A stretch of DNA of 64,000 bases from Texas Phoenix palm phytoplasma (GTDB taxonomy: Bacteria > Bacillota_I > Bacilli_A > Acholeplasmatales > Acholeplasmataceae). Below are positions 50,122-63,123 of this stretch, piece by piece (the stretch's first letter is position 1; each line of letters starts with the position of its first letter). Position numbers and translations under genes: made by a program. The stretch is taken from assembly GCF_005774685.2 (NCBI RefSeq), contig NZ_VBRA02000009.1, positions 62,001-126,000 on the forward strand, given 5' to 3'. The notes under the pieces were generated by a model. That model was not told the DNA's origin. It ran no database searches and saw only the letters and a list, made by a program, of their open reading frames with translations.

Positions 50122-50186
50122 AAAAAGAAACAATTTATTTGGCTTTTTAAAATTAATAAAGCAAACTAAATTAGTTTCTTTTTTTT
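50122..50186. terminator. Bidirectional terminator between convergent genes
   Basis: A long imperfect hairpin: outer arms AAAGAAAC / GTTTCTTT, a middle pair AATTTA/TAAATT and an inner pair GCTTT/AAAGC. A run of A on the left and eight T on the right allow it to work on both strands, ending the hydroxycarboxylate transporter and glnS transcripts. Confidence 0.8.
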
Positions 50187-50209
50187 ATAAAATTTATTTT
50201 TGTTATAAT

Positions 50210-51832
50210 TTAATATAATTTTTTTAAAGGTACAATTTCATTAAAATTAGGAATTTTAGACTTTTGATTTGTTAAATGAAAAAAACCTTTTCTAATGAAT
50301 TGAAATTTTTCATTTTTAATATTTAAACTTAATCCTTTTTCTATTAAAACTTCTTTTTTTTGCCAAGAATTATTGTTAAATTCTTTAGTAAAATCTTTAG
50401 GATTAGCATTATTAAATATAGGTTGAAAAAAGTTAAAAATTGCTTTTTGAGTATTTTTTTGACTTAAAAAATGAATAGTTCCGTTTGGTTTTCTTTCGTT
50501 AAAACCACTACCGCTTTTTGTTTTAATATCATATGTAGCTAATAATTTTTCAATTTCTCCTTTTTTATCATATATAACATCAACCACTTTTATAAAGTAA
50601 AAATATAATAATCTCACTTCTTCATTTATGCGTAATTTTTTAGATTTTTCATCTTTTTTGATTAATTCAAAATCATTTTTTTCAATATAAATATGTTTGG
50701 AGAATAATATTTCTCTTTTTTCATTAGGATTACAATTTTCATTATATTCTATGTTTCTTGTTTCTGTTTGATTTTCAGGATAATTAATTATAGTAACTTT
50801 TAAAGGATTTATTATTGAAATTGTTTTTTTAGTTGTTTTTTGTAGAATTTTTCTAATTTCAGAATTTAACATTTCAATATCTACAAAACTATTGTTTTTG
50901 GATAATCCAGTGTTTAAAATAAATTTTTTAATAGCTTCAGGAGGTAAACCTTTGTTTTTCATACCTATTAAAGTTGGCATTCTAGGATCATCCCATCCTT
51001 CAACTAATTTATTTTCTACTAAAAAATTCAAACTTCTTTTACTTAGACAAGTATTTGTTATATTTAAACGTCCGAATTCTATTTGTTTAGGAATATGTTT
51101 CATTTCTGTTTCTTTTAAAAACCATTCATATAAAGGTCTATGATCTTCAAATTCTAAAGAACATAAAGAATGTGAAATTTTTTCAATAGAATCTGCTAAA
51201 GGATGAGAAAAATCATAAGAAGGAAAAATAAAATGATGTTGTTTTTTAAGAGTATAATTATCTAAAATACGATATATTACAGGATCTCTTAAATTAATAT
51301 TTGGATTAGACATATCTATTTTTGCTCTTAAAACTTTTTCTTTTTTTTTAAAAAAGCCTGTTTTCATTTTATAAAATAAATCTAGATTTTCTTTTATGCT
51401 TCTTTCTCTAAAAGGAGAGTTTATTCCCGGTTTATTTAAAGTTCCTCTATATTCTTTTATTTCTTTTTCTGTTAAATCATCTACAAAAGCTTTATTTTTT
51501 TTAATTAAAATAACTGCTTTTTGAAAAATTTCTTCGAAATAATCTGAAGTGAAAAAAATTTTATTAGGTTTATAATTTAACCATTTTATATCTTTTTCAA
51601 TAGCTTCTATAAAAATTTTTTTTTCTTTATATGGATTTGTATCATCATATCTTAAATAAGTAATGCCATTAAAATATTTTGCTAATTCAAAATTTATTAT
51701 AATAGCCCTTGCATGACCTAAATGTAGAAATCCATTAGGCTCTGGCGGAAAACGAGTTATTATCTTATTATATTTTTTTTTTTTTATATCTTTTGCTATT
51801 ATTGTTTTTATAAAATTTGATTCTTTGAGCAT
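50210..51832 (-). CDS. glnS: Glutaminyl-tRNA synthetase
   Basis: Charges tRNA-Gln directly. The 540 residues have RFPPEPNGFLHLGHA (HIGH motif), the DDTNP block, and LSKRSL as KMSKS variant (near residue 268), followed by the beta-barrel anticodon-binding domains. The FPPEPNG and DDTNP blocks point to GlnRS, not GluRS. Most Gram-positive bacteria use GluRS plus GatCAB, so GlnRS here implies a direct route. ATG 51832 has GGAGG 12 bases upstream (minus strand). First of several minus-strand genes ending at the 50122 terminator. Confidence 0.95.
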   Translation of the reverse strand: MLKESNFIKTIIAKDIKKKKYNKIITRFPPEPNGFLHLGHARAIIINFELAKYFNGITYLRYDDTNPYKEKKIFIEAIEKDIKWLNYKPNKIFFTSDYFEEIFQKAVILIKKNKAFVDDLTEKEIKEYRGTLNKPGINSPFRERSIKENLDLFYKMKTGFFKKKEKVLRAKIDMSNPNINLRDPVIYRILDNYTLKKQHHFIFPSYDFSHPLADSIEKISHSLCSLEFEDHRPLYEWFLKETEMKHIPKQIEFGRLNITNTCLSKRSLNFLVENKLVEGWDDPRMPTLIGMKNKGLPPEAIKKFILNTGLSKNNSFVDIEMLNSEIRKILQKTTKKTISIINPLKVTIINYPENQTETRNIEYNENCNPNEKREILFSKHIYIEKNDFELIKKDEKSKKLRINEEVRLLYFYFIKVVDVIYDKKGEIEKLLATYDIKTKSGSGFNERKPNGTIHFLSQKNTQKAIFNFFQPIFNNANPKDFTKEFNNNSWQKKEVLIEKGLSLNIKNEKFQFIRKGFFHLTNQKSKIPNFNEIVPLKKLY

Positions 51833-51887
51833 TTAATTTTGAATACCTCCATATTTTATGAGCATTATTTATTATTTTTTTATAATT

Positions 51888-52883
51888 TCAAAAGAATGAA
51901 ATATAATTTTCTTTTAGATTATATTTTTTTTCAATTTTATTAATGAATTTGTATTGATAAAAAGCAGCAATTCCGATCATAGCTGCTTGATCGGTGCAGT
52001 ATAATTTAGACGGAATTATTATTTCTAAATTTTTAAAATTATTTTTTATTTTTTTTTGTAAAAATTTATTAGAAGCTACTCCGCCTACGATAATCAATTG
52101 TTTAATAGAAAATTTTTCAATAGCTCTTTTTATTTTTTCTATTAAAACGTCACTAATACTTTCTTGAAAAGAAGCACAAATGTTATTAATATTTTTTGAA
52201 ATAAAATTTTTTGGTTTTTGAGAAATAAAATTAATAATTTGGCTTTTTAATCCAGAAAAACTAAAATTTAAGTTTTTATTTTTTAAATAAGGTCTTGTAA
52301 AATTGAAAATATCTTGTCCTTTATCAGCTTTTTTTTCTATTATTGGTCCGCCTGGATAATTTAAGTTTAAATGTCTAGCTATTTTATCATAAACTTCACC
52401 TACAGCATCATCTAAAGTTGAACCTACAGTTTTTAATTCAAAATGATTAGACATAAATATTAATTCTGTATGACCTCCTGAAATCAAAAGAACTAAAGAA
52501 GGAAATTTTAAATCGTATTCTATTTGAGCTGAATAAATGTGTCCTATTAAATGATTAACACCTATAAGTGGTTTATTATAAATGTAAGCTAATGTATTTG
52601 CCGTATTTATACCTACAAACAAAGAACTTATTAATCCTGGACCTTGAGTTGCTGCTATTAAATCTATGTCTTTAATTTTTAGTTTAGATTTAGTAAGAGC
52701 TTTTTTCAAAATTAAAGTAATATTTTCTGAATGTTTTCTTGAAGCTATTTCTGGGACAACTCCCCCAAATTTTTTGTGATATTTAATTTGAGAAAAAATA
52801 ATATTAGATAAAATTTTTTTTCCATTTTGAGTAATAGCTATACTTGTTTCATCGCAACTTGTTTCAATTGATAGTATGTTCAT
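51888..52883 (-). CDS. tsaD: tRNA threonylcarbamoyladenosine transferase TsaD
   Basis: Catalytic partner of the TsaBDE complex, which makes t6A37 on tRNAs reading ANN codons. The 331 residues have the metal-binding HKKFGG and [10 protein letters not shown] (H-x3-H), the nucleotide-binding ISGGHTE and [14 protein letters not shown], and a C-terminal GGVASNKFL. Full length. Lies with tsaB and tsaE in one minus-strand cluster (tsaE-tsaB-tsaD). Confidence 0.97.
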   Translation of the reverse strand: MNILSIETSCDETSIAITQNGKKILSNIIFSQIKYHKKFGGVVPEIASRKHSENITLILKKALTKSKLKIKDIDLIAATQGPGLISSLFVGINTANTLAYIYNKPLIGVNHLIGHIYSAQIEYDLKFPSLVLLISGGHTELIFMSNHFELKTVGSTLDDAVGEVYDKIARHLNLNYPGGPIIEKKADKGQDIFNFTRPYLKNKNLNFSFSGLKSQIINFISQKPKNFISKNINNICASFQESISDVLIEKIKRAIEKFSIKQLIIVGGVASNKFLQKKIKNNFKNLEIIIPSKLYCTDQAAMIGIAAFYQYKFINKIEKKYNLKENYISFF

Positions 52884-52943
52884 TTTTTTAACGCCTTTTT
52901 AATTCATCTTTTTTAAATTTTTCCATTTTAATATTTTTTGAAT

Positions 52944-53519
52944 TTAATTATTATAGTATTGAGGAATTAAAAAATGTGGTTTATTTACTTTTTGCATATA
53001 CAAAATAATATTTTTTATTGATATATTAAAATTATTTTTATCTAATGTAAAATGGTTAGAGTAATTTTCTAAAAAACTTTCTTTATAAATATTTTCATAT
53101 AATAAAAATTTATTATTTTTTAAACTTAAACTATAAAAAAAACCATTTTTCGCATAAATTTTTGGAGTAATTAAATTATTAAATTCTTTAAAACCGCTAG
53201 ATAAAAGTAATAAACTACTTATTTTATATAATTTAATATTTAATTCTAAAGCTAAAATTTTTGATGTAACAACAGCTAAACGTGTTCCTATATAAGAACC
53301 TGGACCTACTCCTACAATAATATTGCATAAATTTTGTAAATTGATATTATTTTGGATTAATGTTTGGTGAATAATTGGAATTATGTTTGAAACAAAATTA
53401 TTTTTATTTAAATATTTATTGATGCAAATTATTTTTTTTGTTTTGAATAGTATAATTAATTGCATATCAACAGAAATATCTATAATAATATTATATTTTT
53501 TTTTATTTTGAATATTCAT
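52944..53519 (-). CDS. tsaB: tRNA threonylcarbamoyladenosine biosynthesis protein TsaB
   Basis: Non-catalytic scaffold of the t6A complex. The 191 residues show the ASKHA N-terminal fold and the conserved GVGPGSYIGTRLAV block; the C-terminal half is short and degenerate, as often in TsaB. It lies between tsaE (26 bases upstream) and tsaD (60 bases downstream). Confidence 0.9.
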   Translation of the reverse strand: MNIQNKKKYNIIIDISVDMQLIILFKTKKIICINKYLNKNNFVSNIIPIIHQTLIQNNINLQNLCNIIVGVGPGSYIGTRLAVVTSKILALELNIKLYKISSLLLLSSGFKEFNNLITPKIYAKNGFFYSLSLKNNKFLLYENIYKESFLENYSNHFTLDKNNFNISIKNIILYMQKVNKPHFLIPQYYNN

Positions 53520-53545
53520 TATTTGTAAAATCCTTTGTAAAAAAA

Positions 53546-54043
53546 TTAGTAATTTATTTTTTCTTTTAACGAAATATTCCTTGCTTTATCATTTATAAAA
53601 AGAAAATTGATTTTAAAATTCCAAAAATTAACCAAATTACTTATATCTTTGCAAGATTCTATTAAAATTATGTCGTTTTTTTCAATAGTTTCTAATAATT
53701 CTTCAATAATGGATAATATTTTTTTATCCTCTATATTTGAAGCAATGTATCTATAAATATCTAAATGATATAATTTTCTATTTTTAGCTTTATAAATTTT
53801 TGATAAAACAAAAGTAGGACTGTTGATATTTTGTTTAATATTTAAATTTTTTCCTATTCCTTTTGCAAAAATTGTTTTTCCTGAACCTACACAACCTTCT
53901 AATAAAATAATAATATTTTTATTTATATATTTTTCATTATTTTTTATTTTTTGCATAAAATAAAAACCTTCTTTTTTTGTTTCAGAGGTTTTTAATGAAA
54001 TTTTAGAACCCAAATTTATAATTTTATTACTTTTATTTATCAT
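53546..54043 (-). CDS. tsaE: tRNA threonylcarbamoyladenosine biosynthesis ATPase TsaE
   Basis: ATPase that drives turnover of the TsaBD complex. The 165 residues have the Walker A motif EGCVGSGKTIFAKGIGK, then SPTFVLSKIY (switch region, usually SPTFxL) and HLDIYR. Typical length. First gene of tsaE-tsaB-tsaD. Confidence 0.92.
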   Translation of the reverse strand: MINKSNKIINLGSKISLKTSETKKEGFYFMQKIKNNEKYINKNIIILLEGCVGSGKTIFAKGIGKNLNIKQNINSPTFVLSKIYKAKNRKLYHLDIYRYIASNIEDKKILSIIEELLETIEKNDIILIESCKDISNLVNFWNFKINFLFINDKARNISLKEKINY

Positions 54044-54128
54044 ATTAATTAATTTTTTATATTTTTAAAGATAATATTATATTTTTTTAAAAAATAATAT
54101 TATAAAATATTTTTAAAATTTATTTTAT

Positions 54129-56645
54129 TTATATATTATTAATTCCTTCTTCTTCTTTTTTTACTATTACAACATTAACTAATTTATCATTTGTATCTAA
54201 TTTAAATAATATATTTCCTTGAGCTATTTTAGATTTAGTAGTGCGTATTTTGTTCATTTCTATTCTAATAACTTTTCCTCTATCAGAAATTAATATTAAT
54301 TCTTCGTCTGATAAAACTGTTTTTAAAGTTACTAATTTACCATTTTTTGAAGTTATTTTTAAAGTTTTAGTACCTTTTCCTCCTCTTTTTTGTTTTTTGT
54401 ATTCATTAATTTTAGTTTTTTTGCCATATCCGAATTCAGTTACAACTAATATATCTTGTTTTTCTGAAGAAACAATAGAAGAACCAACTATACTATCGTT
54501 TTCTTCCAATCTCATTCCTATAACTCCTGAACCCATTCTTGTAGTTTTTCTAATAGAATTTTCATTAAAACGAATTGCTTTTCCGTTAGAAGCAGCTAAA
54601 ATAATTTCTTGTTTACCTGAAGTTTTTAAAACAGATAAAACTTCATCATCTTTTTTTAAAACAAATGCTCTTTTACCATTATTTCTTATATTTTCGTAAT
54701 CTTTAATTAAATTTCTTTTTATTAATCCTTTTTTAGTTATTAATACCAAGAAATCATTTACTTGTTTAAAATTTTTAACACTTGTTAAAGAAGTTACGAA
54801 TTCTCCTTCTTCTAAGAAAATTAAGTTAATTAAAGGAATTCCTTTTGATTGTCTTGAACACAAAGGTATTTGATAACCCTTTAATTGATACACTTTTCCT
54901 TTATTTGTAAAAAATAATTGATAATCATGAGTAGAGGTTATAACGAAATGTTCTACAAAATCATTTTCGTTAATTTTAATTCCACTAACACCTTTTCCAC
55001 CTCTATTTTGTTTTTTGTAAGTATCTAAATTTAATCTTTTTGCATATCCTTTATTTGTAATAGTTATTAAAATGCGTTCTTCTTTAATTAAATCTTCTTC
55101 TTGTATGTCTATGCTATTTTCTTTATTTAAAATAGTTTTTCTTTCATCATTAAATAATTTTTTTATTCTTAATAAATCTTTTTTTAATATTTTTTCTTTT
55201 TTTTCTTGAGACTCAATAATGCTTTTAAATTCTTTTATTTGTAATAACAAATTTTGTTCTTCTTTTTTTATTTTTTCCATTTCTAAGCTAGTTATTTTTT
55301 GCAAACTCATGTCTAAAATATATTTGCTTTGAACTTCATCAAAATTATAATTTTCCATTAATTTTAATTGAGCAGTTTTAGTATCTTTAGAATGTTTAAT
55401 TAATTTTATAGCGTTATCTATATCGTTTAAAACTTTTACTGAAGCTCCTATTAAATGTTTTTTGTTTTCTGCTTTTGTTAATTCGAATTTTTTTTGTCTG
55501 TTTATTACATTAATTCTAAATGAAAAAAATTCTTTTAATATTGTTTTTAAATTTACTAATTGAGGTGTTTTATTTATTAAAGCAATCATATTAAAACTAA
55601 AAGATGTTCTTATTTGTGAGTATTTATATAATTTATTTAAAAAAACTTTTGGATTTATATCTTTTCTTAGATCTATAACTATACGAATGCCTTTTCTGTT
55701 CGAGGATTCATCTCTTAAATCTGTAATTCCGTCTATAATTTTTTCTTTCGCTAAGGATACTATTTTTTCTATTAATAAGCTTTTTTTAATTTGGTAAGGA
55801 ATTTCTGTTATTATTATAGAATATTTATTTTTATCGTTCAAAACAATATTAGTTTTAGCGCTAATATAAACCCTTCCTCTTCCTGTTTCATAAGCTTCAT
55901 GTAAATTATTTAATCCAGAAAGTTCTCCGCCTGTAGGAAAATCTGGACCTTTAATATATTTTAATAATTCTTTTGTATCTATATTTTTATTATTTATATA
56001 AGCTATTAAAGCGTCTATAACTTCTCCTAAATTATGTGGAGGAATATTTGTTGCCATACCTACAGCAATACCAGAACAACCATTAATTAAAAGATTTGGG
56101 AAACTAGTGGGAAGAATTGTTGGTTCCTTTTCACTTTCATCGTAATTATTAACAAAATCAACAGTATTTTGATCTATTTCTCTAATTAATTCCATAGCCA
56201 ATTTTGACATTCTTACTTCAGTATAACGCATAGCAGCGGCAGAATCTCCATCAATTGACCCAAAATTACCATGACCTTGTATTAATACATAACGAAAATT
56301 AAAATTTTGCGCCATTCTTACCATTGCTTCGTAAACACTACTATCGCCATGTGGATGAAATTTACCTATTACATCTCCTACTATTCTAGCGGATTTTTTA
56401 TATTGACTAGAAGCTATAATGCCTAATTCTTTCATTCCATATAAAATTCTTCTTTGAACGGGTTTTAAACCATCTACAATATCAGGTAAAGCTCTAGAAA
56501 CTATAACACTCATTGCATAGCTTAAAAATGATTTTTTCATTTCTTCGTTAATATTTATTTTTTTTATAATACCTAAATTGTTATTGATATTATTTTGGTT
56601 ATCTATATTATTTAAAGAATTGTTTTTTTTTATTTTTTCTGACAT
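54129..56645 (-). CDS. gyrA: DNA gyrase subunit A
   Basis: Breaks and rejoins DNA for negative supercoiling. The 838 residues include the catalytic Tyr in [11 protein letters not shown], the quinolone-region block [17 protein letters not shown], and a C-terminal beta-pinwheel. A GyrA box (QNRGGKG, near residue 558) and later KRGGKG confirm gyrase, not topoisomerase IV. Ser-80-like residues (GDSSVYE) are of the wild type. ATG 56645 has a ribosome-binding site AAAGGCG. Follows gyrB by 50 bases on the same strand. Confidence 0.96.
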   Translation of the reverse strand: MSEKIKKNNSLNNIDNQNNINNNLGIIKKININEEMKKSFLSYAMSVIVSRALPDIVDGLKPVQRRILYGMKELGIIASSQYKKSARIVGDVIGKFHPHGDSSVYEAMVRMAQNFNFRYVLIQGHGNFGSIDGDSAAAMRYTEVRMSKLAMELIREIDQNTVDFVNNYDESEKEPTILPTSFPNLLINGCSGIAVGMATNIPPHNLGEVIDALIAYINNKNIDTKELLKYIKGPDFPTGGELSGLNNLHEAYETGRGRVYISAKTNIVLNDKNKYSIIITEIPYQIKKSLLIEKIVSLAKEKIIDGITDLRDESSNRKGIRIVIDLRKDINPKVFLNKLYKYSQIRTSFSFNMIALINKTPQLVNLKTILKEFFSFRINVINRQKKFELTKAENKKHLIGASVKVLNDIDNAIKLIKHSKDTKTAQLKLMENYNFDEVQSKYILDMSLQKITSLEMEKIKKEEQNLLLQIKEFKSIIESQEKKEKILKKDLLRIKKLFNDERKTILNKENSIDIQEEDLIKEERILITITNKGYAKRLNLDTYKKQNRGGKGVSGIKINENDFVEHFVITSTHDYQLFFTNKGKVYQLKGYQIPLCSRQSKGIPLINLIFLEEGEFVTSLTSVKNFKQVNDFLVLITKKGLIKRNLIKDYENIRNNGKRAFVLKKDDEVLSVLKTSGKQEIILAASNGKAIRFNENSIRKTTRMGSGVIGMRLEENDSIVGSSIVSSEKQDILVVTEFGYGKKTKINEYKKQKRGGKGTKTLKITSKNGKLVTLKTVLSDEELILISDRGKVIRIEMNKIRTTKSKIAQGNILFKLDTNDKLVNVVIVKKEEEGINNI

Positions 56646-56694
56646 TTTAAATCGCCTTTTTCTTTATGTTATAAATAATTAAAAAACTAAAAAA

Positions 56695-59143
<2,449 letters not shown>

Positions 59144-60022
59144 ATGATAAATTTCAATAAAAAAATAATTTTAGATGCTAAAGAAAAAAATTATGCAATA
59201 GCGCAAATTAATATTAATAATTTAGAATGGGCAAAGTCAGTTTTACAAACAGCACAAGAACTAAAATCACCTATTATTTTAGGTTTTACTGAAAATTCTA
59301 TTGATTACATGGGAGGATTTAAGTGTGTTTTTAATTTAATAAAAGAAATGATTATATTTTATAATATTACTATTCCAGTTATTTTGCATTTAGATCATGG
59401 AACATTCGAATCTTCTTTTAAGGCTATTGATATAGGATTTAATTCTGTTATGTTTGCTGGTAGTAAATACAAATTAGAAGAAAATTTAAAAAAAACTAAA
59501 CAAATTGTTAAATATGCTAATTTAAAAGGAGTTTTAGTTGAATCTGAAATAGGAAATATTGGAGATGAAGAAGAACAAAATTTTAGTTTTCAAAATAATA
59601 ATTCTTTAGCTGAACCTTTAGCTTGTAAGCTTATGTCTGAAACAGGAATAGATTTATTATCTGTTGGAATTAATAATTCTCATGGAATTTATTCTTCTGA
59701 TTGGGAAGGTATTAATTTTCAACTTTTAAATGAAATAAAGAAAGAAACTTCTTCTGTTTCTTTAGTTTTACATGGAGGTTCAGGAATTTCCGAAAAAATG
59801 TTAAAAAAATCTATTGAATTAGGAATTGTGAAAATTAATTTTAATACTGAATTTCAAATATCTTTTGCTAAAGCAATTAGAAATTATATTGAATCAAAAA
59901 AAGATTTAGATATTTTAGAAAAAGGTTTTGATCCGAGAAAATTATTTTTTCCTGGTTGTTTAGCTATTAAAAAATTAATGAAGGAAAAATTATTTGCATT
60001 AGGTTCTGTTTATAGATATTAA
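59144..60022 (+). CDS. fba: Fructose-bisphosphate aldolase, class II
   Basis: Zn-dependent cleavage of fructose 1,6-bisphosphate in glycolysis. The 292 residues carry the metal-binding HLDHG (~82-86), VESEIGNIGDEEE, NSHGIY-type H, and LHGGSGI, which bind metal and substrate. Length is normal for the family. Its ATG lacks a strong ribosome-binding site. Precedes pfkA by 70 bases, so the two likely form a glycolytic transcript. Confidence 0.95.
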   Translation: MINFNKKIILDAKEKNYAIAQININNLEWAKSVLQTAQELKSPIILGFTENSIDYMGGFKCVFNLIKEMIIFYNITIPVILHLDHGTFESSFKAIDIGFNSVMFAGSKYKLEENLKKTKQIVKYANLKGVLVESEIGNIGDEEEQNFSFQNNNSLAEPLACKLMSETGIDLLSVGINNSHGIYSSDWEGINFQLLNEIKKETSSVSLVLHGGSGISEKMLKKSIELGIVKINFNTEFQISFAKAIRNYIESKKDLDILEKGFDPRKLFFPGCLAIKKLMKEKLFALGSVYRY

Positions 60023-60092
60023 TATTAGGTATATTTTTTATAATTTTATTTTTTTTAATGAAATGAATTTGTAAAGGAATTAATAAAAATCA

Positions 60093-61055
60093 ATGTTTAA
60101 CAAAAAAGTAGCTGTTTTAACTTCTGGCGGTGATTCTCCAGGTATGAATGCCGCTATAAAAGCTATAGTTTATAATAGTATTTATTATGGTTATGAAGTA
60201 TATGGTATTCAAGATGGATTTAAAGGTATATATGAAAATAAAATTATTCCTTTAAATAAAGAATTAGTTTTTAATATTGGTAATAAAGGGGGTACTATTT
60301 TAGGAACTTCTCGATGTATGTCTTTAATGACTGATCCCAATAAAGTTAAACAATCTTTAGGAAATTTAAAAAAAAATAAAATAGAAAAATTAATTATTAT
60401 TGGAGGAAATGGTTCTTATAAAGGTGCTATGGTTTTTGAAAAATCAAATATAAAATGCATAGCTTTGCCTGGTACAATAGATAATGATATTCCAAAAAAT
60501 GATTTTTCTATTGGATTTAGTACAGCCATTAATACTATTATGGAATTAGTTCTTAAATTAAAAGATACTGCTCAATCTCATAAAAGATGTATGATTATAG
60601 AAACTATGGGAAGATATGAAGGACATTTAACTTTATACGGTGGAATTGCTTCTTCTTGTGAATTAATTATTACTAGAGAAAATTTAATTTCTAAAAATAA
60701 AATATTAGAAAAAGTAAAAAGTTTTTTCAATAATGGAAATAATATAGTTAATTTAATAATTACTGAAGGAATAATGAATATTTATGAATTAGCTCAAGAT
60801 ATAGAAAAATCTAGTGGTTATGAATGTAGAACTCAAGTATTAGGTCATATACAAAGAGGAGGTAAACCTACAGCAGAAGATTTTATTTTAGCAACTAAAA
60901 TGGGAAGTTATTCTGTTGAATTATTAAATAAAAATATTCATAATTGTGGAATATGTATTCAAAATAATAGAATAAGGAATTTTTCTTTTGAGGAAATTTT
61001 TAAAAATAAAAAGAAAATAGAAAATTTATATTCTATTTTTAATAAATTTTTTTAA
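60093..61055 (+). CDS. pfkA: 6-phosphofructokinase
   Basis: Phosphorylates fructose 6-phosphate, the committing glycolytic step. The 320 residues include LTSGGDSPGMNAAIKA (ATP site), PGTIDNDI (catalytic Asp) and CRTQVLGHIQRGG (substrate site), typical of ATP-dependent PfkA. One departure: the Mg-ATP motif GGDGS reads GGNGS, with Asn at residue 106 in place of the conserved Asp (codon AAT). ATG 60093 follows AAAGGAATT by ~10 bases. Confidence 0.95.
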   Translation: MFNKKVAVLTSGGDSPGMNAAIKAIVYNSIYYGYEVYGIQDGFKGIYENKIIPLNKELVFNIGNKGGTILGTSRCMSLMTDPNKVKQSLGNLKKNKIEKLIIIGGNGSYKGAMVFEKSNIKCIALPGTIDNDIPKNDFSIGFSTAINTIMELVLKLKDTAQSHKRCMIIETMGRYEGHLTLYGGIASSCELIITRENLISKNKILEKVKSFFNNGNNIVNLIITEGIMNIYELAQDIEKSSGYECRTQVLGHIQRGGKPTAEDFILATKMGSYSVELLNKNIHNCGICIQNNRIRNFSFEEIFKNKKKIENLYSIFNKFF

Positions 61056-61087
61056 AAAATTTTCAATTTTTAGAAAAAAATGTTTTT

Positions 61088-62473
61088 ATGGAAAAAAATA
61101 ATAATTCAATGAATTCAAAAAATTATATTTTTAAAAATTTATTTATAATTGCTTTCCCTATAGCTATTTATTTATTATTTCAGAATTTACAAGATTCTGT
61201 AGATCATTTCATAATAGCACGTTATAAAGTTGGTAATTCTTTTTCTAGTAATTTAGCTCAATTATTACAATTTCAAAAAACTTTTATAATTATTTCTTCT
61301 TGTTTAGGAACTGTTTCTGTTGTATTAATTTCTAGAGAATATAGTAAAAATATAAATAAATCTCGACAATATGCTTCTTTGATTTTTTTAATTTCTGTTT
61401 TTATAGGTTTGTTTTTGTTTTTTATTTTTTTCTTTGGCAGAAATTTTATAATATTAAAAATAGCTCGTATGTCTAAAGATATTTTAATAAAAGGCGCTCA
61501 ATATTATAATGTAATGTTGTTTTCTTTTCTTTGTGTTATAATTAATTCTATTTTTATTAGTTTAGAAAGAATTAAAGGCAATAAAAAGTTTGTTTTATTT
61601 TTAAATATTTTAATAATATTTACAAAAATAGTAATTTCTTATTTTTTAGGTATATATTTTAAAGAAAAAATTACTATTTCACATTTATCTTTTTCTACTT
61701 TAATTTCTAATTTAATTATTACTATTATGGCTTTTTATTTTATGTTTAGTAAGGAAAATAATTTAAGAATTGAAATTAAAAATATATCTTTTTCTAAAAA
61801 AATAATTAAAGAAATTTTTAAATTAACAATTATTTTATGCATTGGAAAAGCTACTTATTCTATGGGAAAAGTATGGGTTAATAGCTTATCTTCTAGTTAT
61901 TATGGTAATGATTCCGATATTATGTCTGTTATAGGATTAATTGCAGGTGTTAATGGTATTTGTTATTCTATTTCTAGTGCTTTTGATGAAGCTCAATCAG
62001 TTATGATTAGTAAATGTGCTGGAACGAAAAATTATAAACAATCCTTTAAAATTTTTTATGTTGTTTTAATTATAACTTTTTGTATAGGAATTTTAGGTTT
62101 TATGACTAGTCATTTTTTTGGTCAAGATATTATGTACTTTTTATATAAAAAAGATAAATTATCTTTTTCCAAAATAAATGCTTTTCAGGTTATTCTTTAT
62201 TTTGAAACTACATCTTTATTTACTTCTGTTTGGGCTTCTAATATGTTAACATATATGACTTCTTTTTATAAAAAAGTTAATTTTGTTTTATTTATGAATA
62301 TTTTGCGTATTATTTGTCGTTTATTTTGTTTATTTATTTTTAATCAAATTTCTTTATTTTCCTTTTTAAGTGGTAAACCTAGTAGTTTCGGATTAAGCAT
62401 TTTAATAAGTAATTTATTTGTTTTAATAATTACTTTTTTATTATTCATTTTTCAAATAAAGAAAAAAAAATAA
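61088..62473 (+). CDS. MATE-family efflux transporter
   Basis: The 461 residues have twelve predicted membrane segments in two related halves, matching the MATE/NorM multidrug and toxic compound exporters (Na+ or H+ driven). The N-terminal half starts IFKNLFIIAFPIAIYLLFQNLQDSVDHFIIAR (the conserved first helix and D residue). The substrate cannot be told. It lies 32 bases after pfkA. Confidence 0.85.
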   Translation: MEKNNNSMNSKNYIFKNLFIIAFPIAIYLLFQNLQDSVDHFIIARYKVGNSFSSNLAQLLQFQKTFIIISSCLGTVSVVLISREYSKNINKSRQYASLIFLISVFIGLFLFFIFFFGRNFIILKIARMSKDILIKGAQYYNVMLFSFLCVIINSIFISLERIKGNKKFVLFLNILIIFTKIVISYFLGIYFKEKITISHLSFSTLISNLIITIMAFYFMFSKENNLRIEIKNISFSKKIIKEIFKLTIILCIGKATYSMGKVWVNSLSSSYYGNDSDIMSVIGLIAGVNGICYSISSAFDEAQSVMISKCAGTKNYKQSFKIFYVVLIITFCIGILGFMTSHFFGQDIMYFLYKKDKLSFSKINAFQVILYFETTSLFTSVWASNMLTYMTSFYKKVNFVLFMNILRIICRLFCLFIFNQISLFSFLSGKPSSFGLSILISNLFVLIITFLLFIFQIKKKK

Positions 62474-63123
62474 ATTAAAAATTTTTTTATTAAAATTAAA
62501 TTTATTCTTTTTTCTTATTAAAATTTCTAAATTTTTCTATCTAATGCAAACAGAAGATCTTTAATTTTTATATTAATTAGTGATATTAATTTATAATCAT
62601 TTTGTTATTATATTATCATTATTACAATTATTAATTTTTTTGTTCTATTTGTTGTCAATATTTTTATCTTTTGCTAATTCTTTTGAAGAAGTTAAAATTT
62701 AAAAATATTGTCAAGAGGTAGTTTCGAAATAAATTAATAATTTTTTAATAATGATATTATATAAAATTACTAAAAACCTAATAATTATAATATTTTAATT
62801 TAATTAACATAATTTTTATGATTTTTATTAAATATCTTAATGTAAAAATAAAATTATATTTTTTGTATAATAATTTTTTATATCTTAGCAAGATATTTTA
62901 TTTTTTATAATTTTTTTGAAAATTTTTTATTTTAATGTTTTTAATTATGTATCTTTTTTCTTTGTTTAATGAATAACCTAAATAAATGAAAGGTTGTTTT
63001 TTTTTATATTTTTTTATATTTTTTATATAATATATAATATAGTTGTTTATTTAATAAAAAATAATTTAATAATTAACAATAATAAAATTATTGTTTTAGA
63101 ATATTTTATGAGGTTTCATTTTT
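62474..63123. other. 650-base intergenic region before pgi
   Basis: The longest gene-free stretch of the right half. A/T-rich; no frame of note, no clear hairpin. Short fragments in the minus direction near 62640-62720 could be read as KLTSSKELAKDKNIDNK and a stop, which may be a decayed gene end, but this is not secure. Confidence 0.35.
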
